Positions 41,930-50,039 of a stretch of DNA of 64,000 bases are shown here, piece by piece. The notes beneath the pieces are model-generated. The model was not told the DNA's origin and ran no database searches. It saw only the letters and a list, made by a program, of their open reading frames with translations. This DNA is from Pseudomonas migulae. GTDB taxonomy: Bacteria; Pseudomonadota; Gammaproteobacteria; Pseudomonadales; Pseudomonadaceae. How positions within the stretch are numbered: position 1 is the stretch's first letter; each line of letters begins with the position of its first letter. Location: assembly GCF_024169315.1 (NCBI RefSeq), contig NZ_JALJWR010000001.1, positions 6,064,501 to 6,128,500 of the forward strand, read 5' to 3'. Position numbers and translations under genes: made by a program.

Positions 41930-42880
41930 TCACAGATCGAGCACCAGCAGCGCGCTGCGGGCACGGGAGACACAAGTGCAAAAACTGCCGCTGGCGCGGT
42001 CACGGTCTGACAGACAGATGTCGCGGTGATCGGGCTGACCGTCGATGACCTGGGCGACGCACACGCCGCAGTCACCCCGTCGGCAGTCGAACATCGGGTC
42101 CAGGCCGGCCTGGAGCATGGCGTCCAGCACGCTTTGCCCGGCGGCCACTTGCAGGCTCACGCCGCGTTCGCGCAGGTGCACTTCAAAGCCTTGATCGCCG
42201 GCCATTTCCAGGGCGCCGCTGAACAGTTCGTAATGCAGGTGATCTTCTGCCCAACCCTGTTCGCGAGCGCAGGCCAGCACGCTGTTGAGCAGGGCGGTCG
42301 GGCCGCAGATATAGAGGTGCAGGCCGGGTCTTGGCGCGGTCAGGATTGCAGCAGCAGGAAGGCGCTTTTGCGGGTCGCCGCCGCTGATCCAGCAATGGTT
42401 GTCCTGGCAGGCGCGGGCCTCTGGCAGATAGGCCATCTGTGCTTCATCGCGACCGGCGTAGTGCAGGGTGAAGGGCTTGCCCGCTGCTCGCAGCGACCGG
42501 GCCATGCCAAGCATGGGCGTGATGCCGATGCCGCCGGCGATCAGCAGTGCATGTTCGGTGTGCTCATGCAGTGGAAAGTGGTTGCGTGGCGATTCGGCCA
42601 GCAGTTCATCGCCGACCTTGAGCGAGTGCACCCAACGCGATCCACCTGTACTCGACACTTCGAGCTGGACGGCGATTTCGTAGTGCTCGCCGTCGGGCAG
42701 GTTGACCAGTGAATAGGCCCGGCGTTGAGTGCGATTGCCGGGTACGTGCAACTCAAGGTGCGCCCCGGCGGTGAAACCCGGCAGTGGCCGGGCGTCGCTG
42801 GATACCAGCAGGACGCGGCGGATTCTGGGGGTCAATAGCTCGATGTGTTCGACCCTGAGCGAGAGGCTGGACATACGCAA
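41930..42880 (-). CDS. Vanillate demethylase-type oxygenase reductase (flavin + [2Fe-2S])
   Basis: A 316-residue reductase with the FNR modules first and the plant-type ferredoxin last: RRAYSLVN flavin site, AGGIGITPMLGMA nucleotide motif, YICGPTALL, and C-terminal [2Fe-2S] ligands in CRRGDCGVC plus a Cys in FCTC. This FNR-ferredoxin order is that of phthalate dioxygenase reductase/VanB, opposite to the AntC-type order at 48500. It supplies electrons to the second dioxygenase; starts 42880 and 42874 are both possible. Confidence 0.92.
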   Translation of the reverse strand: MRMSSLSLRVEHIELLTPRIRRVLLVSSDARPLPGFTAGAHLELHVPGNRTQRRAYSLVNLPDGEHYEIAVQLEVSSTGGSRWVHSLKVGDELLAESPRNHFPLHEHTEHALLIAGGIGITPMLGMARSLRAAGKPFTLHYAGRDEAQMAYLPEARACQDNHCWISGGDPQKRLPAAAILTAPRPGLHLYICGPTALLNSVLACAREQGWAEDHLHYELFSGALEMAGDQGFEVHLRERGVSLQVAAGQSVLDAMLQAGLDPMFDCRRGDCGVCVAQVIDGQPDHRDICLSDRDRASGSFCTCVSRARSALLVLDL

Positions 42881-42973
42881 TTCCTGTCTGAATTCGTAGC
42901 CACTGTATGAAGCTTGAGGAGGGCAAAAAAGCCGTTAAAGGCAAACCGGTATCCACTTCTGGCGAGAGTGAAT

Positions 42974-42997
42974 TGCAGGAGCGAGCGCGCTCCTGCA
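42974..42997. repeat. Intergenic hairpin between the hydrolase and reductase genes
   Basis: TGCAGGAGCG (42974-42983) and CGCTCCTGCA (42988-42997) form a perfect 10-bp stem with a 4-base loop. The minus-strand 3' side lacks a T-run. It lies exactly between two sub-operons and may be an mRNA processing or stabilising site. Confidence 0.55.
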
Positions 42998-43003
42998 GGC
43001 AGG

Positions 43004-43798
43004 CTAACGCTTGAGGTGCACAAGCAGGGCCCGCAGGTGTTCGCCATCCGCCTGGGCCAGATCGTCCAACACAGCGAAGTGATGACACCCTGCAAGTTCG
43101 ACCAGGCTCACGGTCTGCCCGGCTTCGCGACAGGCACTGGCGTACTCGCGCGAATGTCGAATCAACTCCGGCAACTCATTCGCGCCCACGGTCACCAGCA
43201 ATGGTGCGCCATCGCCGATCAACCTTTGCGGGCTAAAGCGTTGGATATCTTCTTGGCTCAGTTGCAGCTTGTCGTTCAACCAGGTGCGGCTGATGGGTTC
43301 AAGCTCCATCAGGCCGCTGATCGGCAGGGCAAGGGTCACTAGCGGATGTCGGCGATGCAGCGCGGTCAGATGGCCTCCCGCCGAGTGCCCGCAAAGCACC
43401 ACCTGTCGACCGATGTTCAAGGCTTCACGGTGCGCCATCAGGTGGTCCAGTGCGTTGCCGATCTGTCCGACGATGGTGCCCATGCTCGCCTCGGGCGCCA
43501 GGGTGTACTCGAGCAGTCCGACGTTGAAGCCTGCCTCGATCAGCCCTTCGGCAATGAAGGCGTAGTCGTCCTTGTCCGAGGCCTGCCAGTAACCGCCATG
43601 AATGAACAGCAGCGTCGGCGCCCCGGCATCCGCGTGGGCATACCAGTCGAAACGCTCGCGCATGCCATTGCCATAGGACATGCCACGCTGCCAGGCGTGG
43701 CTTGCATAGGTCTCGGCGCTGCGCTGGCGAAAACGCTGCATGATCTGTGGAAAATCACCCACCGCTGCGACGTTGTTGTAAGCCTGATCGAGGTCCAT
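43004..43798 (-). CDS. Alpha/beta hydrolase, kynurenine formamidase-like
   Basis: A 264-residue alpha/beta hydrolase. The oxyanion motif HGGYW (LLFIHGGYWQASDKD), nucleophile elbow GHSAGGHL, Asp region near VTVGANELPELI and His in GCHHFAVLDD are visible. HGGYW with GHSAGG is the pattern of arylformamidase/esterase relatives that act on N-formylkynurenine-like amides. In an operon feeding anthranilate dioxygenase, it might release anthranilate or an aryl amine from an N-formyl or ester conjugate; this is inferred. It is the last gene of the transporter sub-operon. Confidence 0.85.
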   Translation of the reverse strand: MDLDQAYNNVAAVGDFPQIMQRFRQRSAETYASHAWQRGMSYGNGMRERFDWYAHADAGAPTLLFIHGGYWQASDKDDYAFIAEGLIEAGFNVGLLEYTLAPEASMGTIVGQIGNALDHLMAHREALNIGRQVVLCGHSAGGHLTALHRRHPLVTLALPISGLMELEPISRTWLNDKLQLSQEDIQRFSPQRLIGDGAPLLVTVGANELPELIRHSREYASACREAGQTVSLVELAGCHHFAVLDDLAQADGEHLRALLVHLKR

Positions 43799-43804
43799 GG
43801 CTGC

Positions 43805-44491
43805 TCACACTCCCAGATAGCGTTGCGAAAGTTCGGGTTGAGCCGCTAGCTCCACAGGCGTGCCATCCCAGACCTGCCGTCCTTTCTCAATGATGTGATG
43901 ACGGTCGACTACCCGTGCCATTTCCTTGAGATTCTTGTCGATCACCAGAATCGTCTCACCCTCGGCCTTGAGGGTGGCCAGGCAACGCCAGATCTGCTCG
44001 CGGATGATGGGTGCCAGGCCTTCAGTGGCTTCGTCGAGAATCAACAGGCTGGGGTTGGTCAGAAGCGCGCGGCCCACCACCAGCATCTGCTGCTCGCCAC
44101 CGGACAGTGTGCGAGACAGCTGGTCCTGTCGTTCCAGCAAGCGAGGGAACAGTTCATAGACTCGTGCCAGGTCCCACTTGCCCCGCGTGGCGGTGGCCAG
44201 CAGATTTTCCCGCACACTCAAAGTGCCGAAGGCGCGGCGGCCCTCGGGCACCAGTCCCAGACCGGCCTTGGCGATGCGATAGGGCGCAGCACCACGCATT
44301 TCCGTGCCGTTGATGCGGATGCTGCCGGCGCTGGGCTTGAGCAACCCCATGATCGATTTGACCGTGGTGGTCTTGCCCATGCCGTTACGGCCGATCAATG
44401 ACACCACCTGGCCCTGCTCGATGCTCAGGTGCATGTCGAACAACACCTGGCTCAAGCCATAGCCCGCTTTCAAGCCTTGAACTTCAAGCAT
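43805..44491 (-). CDS. Branched-chain-type ABC transporter ATPase, LivF family
   Basis: A 228-residue ABC ATPase (MLEVQGLKAGYGLSQVLFDMHL). Walker A GRNGMGKTT, signature LSGGEQQMLVVGRAL and Walker B LLILDEATEGLAP, then DKNLKEM where the switch His would be. The LivF-type switch is usually VEQN; here VIDKNLKE lacks that pattern, as often seen in aromatic-uptake LivF. ATG 44491; it overlaps the LivG-type gene by 8 bp. Confidence 0.93.
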   Translation of the reverse strand: MLEVQGLKAGYGLSQVLFDMHLSIEQGQVVSLIGRNGMGKTTTVKSIMGLLKPSAGSIRINGTEMRGAAPYRIAKAGLGLVPEGRRAFGTLSVRENLLATATRGKWDLARVYELFPRLLERQDQLSRTLSGGEQQMLVVGRALLTNPSLLILDEATEGLAPIIREQIWRCLATLKAEGETILVIDKNLKEMARVVDRHHIIEKGRQVWDGTPVELAAQPELSQRYLGV

Positions 44492-45233
44492 GTTCTTCTC
44501 CCAGGTAGGCGGCCCGGACTTGCGGGTCGTTGCGCACTTGTTCAACGCTACCGGTCAGCACTGTCTGACCGTACACCAGGACAGTGATACGGTCGGCGAG
44601 GGCGAATACGGCGTCCATGTCATGTTCAACCAGCAGGATTGCGTAGCGGCCCTTGAGGCTGAGCAGCAGCTCGGTCATGCGCGCGGATTCGTCGGCACCC
44701 ATCCCGGCCATCGGCTCATCGAGCAATAACACCGATGCTTCCTGAGCCAGTGCCAGTGCGATCTCCAGTTGCCGCCGTTCGCCATGGGACAGTTCGTGGA
44801 CCGGGTCTTGCGCGCGAAGGCCCAGGCCTACCTGCTGCAGGTAGCCCAACGCCGGTTCCAGCAGGCGGGTGTCACGGCTCAGCGGACGCCACATGCCGAA
44901 CGCCTTGCCCTCGCGGGCAGCGATGGCCAGGGCGACGTTCTCCAGCAAGGTGAACTCGGTGTACAGCTGACTGACCTGGAAGGCCCGCGCCAGTCCAAGG
45001 CGCGGCCGCTGCCAGGCCGGTACGCGGGTGATGTCCTGACCGTTGAGATGAATCTGGCCATGGTCGGGGAAAACTTCTCCGGCGATCTGCGCGATCAGTG
45101 TGGATTTACCGGCGCCGTTCGGGCCGATGATGGCGTGCAACTCGCCTTTGGCCAGTTCCAGGCTGGCGCCGTTGGTGGCTTTCACCGCGCCGAAGGCCTT
45201 GTGCAAATCCTGAATCGACAGTTTTGCGCTCAT
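44484..45233 (-). CDS. Branched-chain-type ABC transporter ATPase, LivG family
   Basis: A 249-residue ATPase beginning MSAKLSIQDLHKAFGAVKATNGASLELAKGE. Walker A GPNGAGKST, signature LSHGERRQLEIALAL, Walker B VLLLDEPMAG and switch His LVEHDMDAVF. LivG-type length and C-terminus (AAYLGEEHA). ATG 45233; overlaps both neighbours, fitting a single mRNA for the ABC transporter. Confidence 0.93.
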   Translation of the reverse strand: MSAKLSIQDLHKAFGAVKATNGASLELAKGELHAIIGPNGAGKSTLIAQIAGEVFPDHGQIHLNGQDITRVPAWQRPRLGLARAFQVSQLYTEFTLLENVALAIAAREGKAFGMWRPLSRDTRLLEPALGYLQQVGLGLRAQDPVHELSHGERRQLEIALALAQEASVLLLDEPMAGMGADESARMTELLLSLKGRYAILLVEHDMDAVFALADRITVLVYGQTVLTGSVEQVRNDPQVRAAYLGEEHA

Positions 45234-46246
45234 GGGCGAGCCTCCACGGCGGCGTTCGGTTTGATGGCAAGCACCTTCGGTTTGCGCTGCAGCAGGCTTA
45301 ACAGCAATCCATAGACGCCTTTCTTGCCGAACAGCACCACCAGCAGTAAGAGCGGGCCGAAAATCAGCATCCAGTGTTCGGTCCACTGGCTCAGCACTTG
45401 TTCAAGGCCCAGGTAGGTGGCCGCGCCCAGCAGCGGGCCGAGCAGGGTGCCGACGCCGCCGAGGATCACCATCGCCATCAGTTCGCCGGACTTTTGCCAG
45501 GCGCCCATGTCGGGGCTGACGAACAGCGCGTAGTTGGCCCACAGAATTCCCGCCAGGCCACCGCCAGTCCCGGCAATCACAAAGGCCGTCAGTCGATAGC
45601 GCAAGGGTTTGAGGCCCAGACTGACGCTGCGCCGCTCGCTCTGCTTGAGCCCGCGCATGACAAAACCGAAACGCGAATTGACCAGCCGCCGGCACAGCAG
45701 CAACCAACCGGCCAGCAACGCGACACACAGGTAGTAGAAGTGGTTGGCGTCGCCCAGATCCAGTGCGCCTAAGGCATTGCGCTCGTTGAGCAGGATGCCG
45801 TCGTCACCGCCGTACAGCGACAGCGAGCCGAGCACGAAGTAGAGCATCTGGCCGAACGCGAGGGTGATCATGATGAACTGCACCCCGCTGGTACGCAGCG
45901 ACAGATAACCCACCAGCAACGAAAGCAGCGCGCATACCAGCAGGGCCAGCGGCCACACCACCAGCGCGCTGTTGCTGCCTTCCCAACCCCACAGCGGCAT
46001 GCCTTGCGACGTGTGGAAGGCAACGATGCCGACGATGTAACCGCCGAGTCCGAAGAATGCGGCATGGCCGAAGCTGACCATGGCGCCGTAGCCGATCAGC
46101 AAATCCAGACTGATGGCCGCCATGCCGTAGATCGCAAGGCGGGTGAAGAAGCTGACCAGGTAGGGTTCGTGCAACCAGTGGGCCAGCAGCGGCATGCAGG
46201 CGAAGGTCGCCAGGCACGCAAGGTCAATGATAAGGCGTGGTGACAT
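45230..46246 (-). CDS. Branched-chain-type ABC transporter permease, LivM family
   Basis: A 338-residue permease with 9-10 hydrophobic helices (for example FLAPFVLGLL-type patterns: SFGHAAFFGLGGYIVGIVAF, MAMVILGGVGTLLGPLLGAATYLGLEQ). The SFGHAAFFGLG and GGVGTLLGPLLG motifs are the LivM hallmarks. It forms the inner-membrane channel with the LivH-type permease. Overlaps the LivG-type gene by 4 bp. Confidence 0.93.
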   Translation of the reverse strand: MSPRLIIDLACLATFACMPLLAHWLHEPYLVSFFTRLAIYGMAAISLDLLIGYGAMVSFGHAAFFGLGGYIVGIVAFHTSQGMPLWGWEGSNSALVVWPLALLVCALLSLLVGYLSLRTSGVQFIMITLAFGQMLYFVLGSLSLYGGDDGILLNERNALGALDLGDANHFYYLCVALLAGWLLLCRRLVNSRFGFVMRGLKQSERRSVSLGLKPLRYRLTAFVIAGTGGGLAGILWANYALFVSPDMGAWQKSGELMAMVILGGVGTLLGPLLGAATYLGLEQVLSQWTEHWMLIFGPLLLLVVLFGKKGVYGLLLSLLQRKPKVLAIKPNAAVEARP

Positions 46247-46256
46247 AGCGTTCTCC

Positions 46257-47168
46257 TCAGGCTCGGGCTGGCAGCAGGCCGCGCGGACGCACCAGCAGCA
46301 CCAGGGCCATGACGATGTAGGCGCTGGCGGAAATCAGCCCGGCGCTCAGGGTGCCGCTGGTTTCGCTGGGCAGCAGTTGGTCCAGCAGCGGCGGAATGTA
46401 GGCACGGCCCAGGCTGTCGACCATGCCGATCAGCAGGGCCCCCACCAACGCGCCGCGCACCGAGCCGACACCGCCGACGACGATGACCACGAAGGTGGTG
46501 ATCAGGATCTTCTCGCCCATGCCGATTTCCACCGACAGCAGCGGTGCCGCCATGAAGCCGGCCAGGCCGCACAGCACGCAACCGAAGACGAACACCAGGG
46601 TGTACAGCCGGGCGATGTTGACGCCCAGCGCGCCGACCATTTCATGGTCGTCGGCACCGGCGCGAATCAGCATGCCCAGGCGCGTGTGGTTGATCAGCAG
46701 CCACATGCCGACCGCCACCACCAGCCCTGCAACGATGAACAGCAGCCGGCTGACCGGGTACATCAGCCCCGGCAGCAACTGAACGAAACTTGAATACCAT
46801 TCGGGCGTGGGCATCGCCGGTGGGCTGCGACCGAAGATCAGGGTCAGCAATTCGTTGCTGAAAAACACCACGGCCAACGTCGCCAGCACCTGATCCAGGT
46901 GATCGCGATTGTAGAGGCGACGCATGATCGAGGTTTCAATCAGCGCGCCATAGCAGGCCGAGCCGATCAGCGCGGCCAGGCCACCCAGCCAGAACGACCC
47001 GGTGGCCATGGAGGTGTAGGCGGCACAGAAAGCGCCGACCATGTAGAAGGCGCCGTGGGCCAGGTTGATCACGCCCATGATGCCGAAAATGAGGGTCAGG
47101 CCTGAGGCCAGCAAAAACAGCAGGGCGCTGTATTGCAGGCCGTTGAGAATTTGTTCGAGCAATAACAT
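46257..47168 (-). CDS. Branched-chain-type ABC transporter permease, LivH family
   Basis: A 303-residue permease beginning MLLLEQILNGLQYSALLFLLASGLTLIFGIMGVINLAHGAFYMVGAF, the classic LivH pattern with INLAHG. VVIVVGGVGSVRGALVGALLIG near the end is the coupling/EAA-like segment. ATG 47168 has GAGGAA 8 bp upstream; a GTG at 47183 is weaker. A GC-rich hairpin with TTTT lies between it and the binding-protein gene. Confidence 0.92.
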   Translation of the reverse strand: MLLLEQILNGLQYSALLFLLASGLTLIFGIMGVINLAHGAFYMVGAFCAAYTSMATGSFWLGGLAALIGSACYGALIETSIMRRLYNRDHLDQVLATLAVVFFSNELLTLIFGRSPPAMPTPEWYSSFVQLLPGLMYPVSRLLFIVAGLVVAVGMWLLINHTRLGMLIRAGADDHEMVGALGVNIARLYTLVFVFGCVLCGLAGFMAAPLLSVEIGMGEKILITTFVVIVVGGVGSVRGALVGALLIGMVDSLGRAYIPPLLDQLLPSETSGTLSAGLISASAYIVMALVLLVRPRGLLPARA

Positions 47169-47183
47169 GACTGCGTTCCTCAC

Positions 47184-47213
47184 GAAAACGCCCCGCAGCG
47201 GTGCTGCAGGGCG
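47184..47213 (-). terminator. Attenuator-like hairpin between the binding-protein and permease genes
   Basis: CGCCCTGCAG...CTGCGGGGCG read on the minus strand (arms 47213-47204 and 47198-47189, one mismatch), followed by TTTTC. Its place downstream of the binding-protein gene fits partial termination that lowers expression of the permeases relative to the binding protein. Confidence 0.55.
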
Positions 47214-47234
47214 AGGACAGGGCTCAGGTGCCGG

Positions 47235-48395
47235 TCAGATCGAGCATTGAGCGGCGTAGCTGTCGACGTGGCGGGTCGCCAGAGTCTTGATCGGCACTTC
47301 GATCAGCTTGCCGTCGGCGCCGGCCTGCACTTGCAGCAGGTACCAGTCGATCACCGGGTGCTGGTTCTGGGCGAAGCTGAAGTCACCGCGAATGGAGTCG
47401 AACTTGACGTTCTTCATGGCCGAGCGGAAGGCCGCCTGGTCTTTCAGATTGCCCTGGGAGGTTTTCAGGGCGGCGCCGATCAGTCGTGCCGTGTCGTAGG
47501 TCTGGGCGGCATACACCGTCGGGGCGCGCTTGTACTTCTCGGTGAAGGCTTTGACGAAGGCCTGGTTGGCCGGATTGTCCGATTGCGGGTTCCACAGGGT
47601 GACGATGTTGGTGCCCTTGGCCACATCGCCGGTGGCGGCGAGCATGCGTTCATCCATGGAGAACACCGGCACCACCATCGGGATTTGCGCCGACAAGCCC
47701 GAGCCGCCGTACTGCTTGGCGAAATTGATGCCGCCGCCGCCCGGGTGAAATTGGAAGATCGCATCCGGCGCCAGCGAACGCACGCGCGCCAGTTCCACCG
47801 AGAAGTCCAGTTGGTTGAGCTTGGTGTAGATCTCGGTCACTTCGCCCTTGAAAGTACGCTTGAAACCGGCCAGTGCGTCACGGCCGCCCTGATAGTTGGG
47901 CGCCAGAATCACCATCTTCTTGTAGCCCAGTTCGTTGGCGGCGACCCCGGCCATCTCGTGCGGGGTGTCGTTCTGGTAGGAGGCGACGAAGTAGTTGGCC
48001 ATGCACTTTTCACCGGCCAGGGTCGAGGGCGCGGTGTTGTTACTCACGTAGAAACCGTCCTTGGTGGCGGTGTTGATCACGGCCGCCAGCACGTTGGAAA
48101 AAATCACCCCGGTGTACAGCGAGATACCATCCAGGCTCATGCGATCGGCAATCTGCTTGGCCTTGGCCGGTTGCAGTCCATCATCTTCCACAATGAGTTG
48201 CACCGGCACACCGCCGAGCTTGCCGCCTTCCTGATCGATCGCCAGCTGGAAGCCGTCTCGAGAGTCTTCGCCCAGATAGCCGGCGGGGGTGGAAAGGGTA
48301 GTGATGAAGCCGATTCGGACAGGCTCCACGGCCTGGGCAGCCGTCGCTGCGCAGAGGGAGGTTGCCAGACATGCACGCAATACCAGGTTTTTCAT
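47235..48395 (-). CDS. Branched-chain-type ABC transporter substrate-binding protein
   Basis: A 386-residue periplasmic protein with signal peptide MKNLVLRACLATSLCAATAAQA. The body is a type I binding fold: RIGFITTLSTPAGYLGEDSRDGFQLAIDQEGGKLGG, YVSNNTAPSTLAGEKC, KKMVILAPNYQGGRDALAGFKR. Liv/aromatic-type homologues bind amino acids or aromatic carboxylates. In this operon the ligand is probably the compound degraded by the adjacent dioxygenases. ATG 48395 is chosen; longer frames lack a signal sequence. Confidence 0.92.
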   Translation of the reverse strand: MKNLVLRACLATSLCAATAAQAVEPVRIGFITTLSTPAGYLGEDSRDGFQLAIDQEGGKLGGVPVQLIVEDDGLQPAKAKQIADRMSLDGISLYTGVIFSNVLAAVINTATKDGFYVSNNTAPSTLAGEKCMANYFVASYQNDTPHEMAGVAANELGYKKMVILAPNYQGGRDALAGFKRTFKGEVTEIYTKLNQLDFSVELARVRSLAPDAIFQFHPGGGGINFAKQYGGSGLSAQIPMVVPVFSMDERMLAATGDVAKGTNIVTLWNPQSDNPANQAFVKAFTEKYKRAPTVYAAQTYDTARLIGAALKTSQGNLKDQAAFRSAMKNVKFDSIRGDFSFAQNQHPVIDWYLLQVQAGADGKLIEVPIKTLATRHVDSYAAQCSI

Positions 48396-48499
48396 GAGGC
48401 GGCCTATGAAGTAGGTCGTGCCAACGCACGGTGGATATCGATGAGGGCAGTGATTCAGTGTTCGGTCGGGCCGATTGATTGTTGTTATGGGATGCTGCG

Positions 48500-49522
48500 T
48501 CAGCTGTTGCTTTCGGTGAATTTCTCCAGATAGAGGCGGCTTTGGTCCAGGCCGTGCTGCTGGCGCCAGTCCTTGATCGACTCGACCATCGGCGGCGGGC
48601 CGCACAGGTACAGGTCGAACGGCTGGTCGCGCAGTTCGGCCAACTCCAGGTGTTCGGCGATATAGCCGGTCTTGCCCGGCCAGTCGGGGTTGGGATTGCT
48701 GACCACAGGCGTGAAACGGAACCCGGGGATGCGTGCGGCATAGGCCTCGATGCGCGAGACCTCGCACAGGTCCGCGGCCTCGCGCACGCCGTAGTACAGG
48801 TGCACCGGATGGCCGCAGCCGTGCTGGTCGGCAATCTGGTCGAGCATGCCCAGAAACGCCGACAGCCCGGTGCCACCGGCCACCATCACCAGCGGGCGAT
48901 CGATGTGGCGCAAATAGAAAGCACCCAGCGGTGCTTCCATGTGGATCACGTCACCGACCTGGCAACGATCGCGCACGTAATCGGTCATCACGCCGCTGGG
49001 CAGCAAGCGAATGAGAAACTGCAAGTTGCTGGTGCCCGGCGCGCAGGCAAAGGAATACGAGCGCCGATGCTCGGTGCCCGGTACTTGCAGGCGAGCGTAC
49101 TGGCCCGGCAGGTAGTCGAGCGCCGCGCCCGCCGCACCGACTTCCACATGCACGATGGCGGTGGTCGGGGAGACCTGTCGTACTTCGCTCACGGTGCCTT
49201 GCAGACTGCTCGGGCCGCTGCTGCCGCAGAGACTGGAATCGAAGTCGAAGTAGAAGGCGGCGTCCGACTGCACGCGCGTCTGGCAGGTCAGTATCTTGCG
49301 CTCGGCCAAGTCACTGGCCGACAGTGCTTCATCGTCCACATAGTCCTGAGTGTACTGCCCTGATTCGCAGCGGCCCTGGCAGGTCGCGCAAACCCCTTCG
49401 CGGCAATCCAACGGAATCTTGATCCCGCTGCGCAGGGCCGCGTCGAGCAGGATTTCATTGTTCTGCACGTTGCAGAAGAGCGTTTTGCCGTCGGCGAAAC
49501 TGAAGGCGACCTTGTACGTCAT
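48500..49522 (-). CDS. antC: Anthranilate 1,2-dioxygenase electron transfer component
   Basis: A 340-residue reductase with an N-terminal plant-type ferredoxin (CREGVCATCQGRC, then Cys in ILTCQTR), followed by FAD-binding (RSYSFACAPG) and NAD-binding (VAGGTGLSAFLGMLD, YLCGPPPMVE) modules. The ferredoxin-FNR order is that of BenC/AntC. It delivers electrons from NADH to AntAB. Gene order antA-antB-antC matches other pseudomonads. A 104-bp gap separates it from the transporter genes, which may have their own promoter. Confidence 0.93.
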   Translation of the reverse strand: MTYKVAFSFADGKTLFCNVQNNEILLDAALRSGIKIPLDCREGVCATCQGRCESGQYTQDYVDDEALSASDLAERKILTCQTRVQSDAAFYFDFDSSLCGSSGPSSLQGTVSEVRQVSPTTAIVHVEVGAAGAALDYLPGQYARLQVPGTEHRRSYSFACAPGTSNLQFLIRLLPSGVMTDYVRDRCQVGDVIHMEAPLGAFYLRHIDRPLVMVAGGTGLSAFLGMLDQIADQHGCGHPVHLYYGVREAADLCEVSRIEAYAARIPGFRFTPVVSNPNPDWPGKTGYIAEHLELAELRDQPFDLYLCGPPPMVESIKDWRQQHGLDQSRLYLEKFTESNS

Positions 49523-49541
49523 GAGCGTTAATCCGCAGGGT

Positions 49542-50039
49542 TCAGAGATGGTAGAAATCGAGCACGGAGTTGATCGTGTCGTTAAGCAGCACTACGTGTT
49601 TACGGGCGATTTTCCAGCTCTCGCCGTCGGGGCGCAGACGGTAGGTGGCGCGGCCGAAGAACTGCTCGGCGGTCTGCATGCGGTAGTACAGGGTGCTCCA
49701 GTTGACGTGCACTTCCAGCTCATCGTCCTGTAGCGGCGCAATGCGCACGTTGCTGATCAAGTGCAGGGTGCGCGGCATCGGGATGGTCGACGCCGCTTTG
49801 CCGGTGCGAATGCGGAACACCCGGTCTTCCAGGCCGCCGCGGTTGGGGTAGTAGATAAGTGACATGCCTTTTTTCGGGTCGGTGGTGTAGACGTGCTCCG
49901 AATCCCATTGCGGCAGGTGGAATTCGCTGTCATCGCTGAACATGGCCAGGTAGGTGTCCCAGTCCTGGGCATCGCAGGCCTCGGCGTTGCGGTAGAGAAA
50001 TTGCTCGACGCGGTATTGCAGTTGCGAATTCATGTTCAC
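49542..50039 (-). CDS. antB: Anthranilate 1,2-dioxygenase small (beta) subunit
   Basis: A 165-residue Rieske oxygenase beta subunit: YRVEQFLYRNAEACDAQDWDTYLAMFSDDSEFHLPQWDSE, SLIYYPNRGGLEDRVFRIRTGKAASTIPMPRTLHLISNVRI, and a terminal VLLNDTINSVLDFYHL. The PMPRTLH segment is a benzoate/anthranilate-type beta-subunit feature. It overlaps antA by 4 bp. Confidence 0.93.
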   Translation of the reverse strand: MNMNSQLQYRVEQFLYRNAEACDAQDWDTYLAMFSDDSEFHLPQWDSEHVYTTDPKKGMSLIYYPNRGGLEDRVFRIRTGKAASTIPMPRTLHLISNVRIAPLQDDELEVHVNWSTLYYRMQTAEQFFGRATYRLRPDGESWKIARKHVVLLNDTINSVLDFYHL

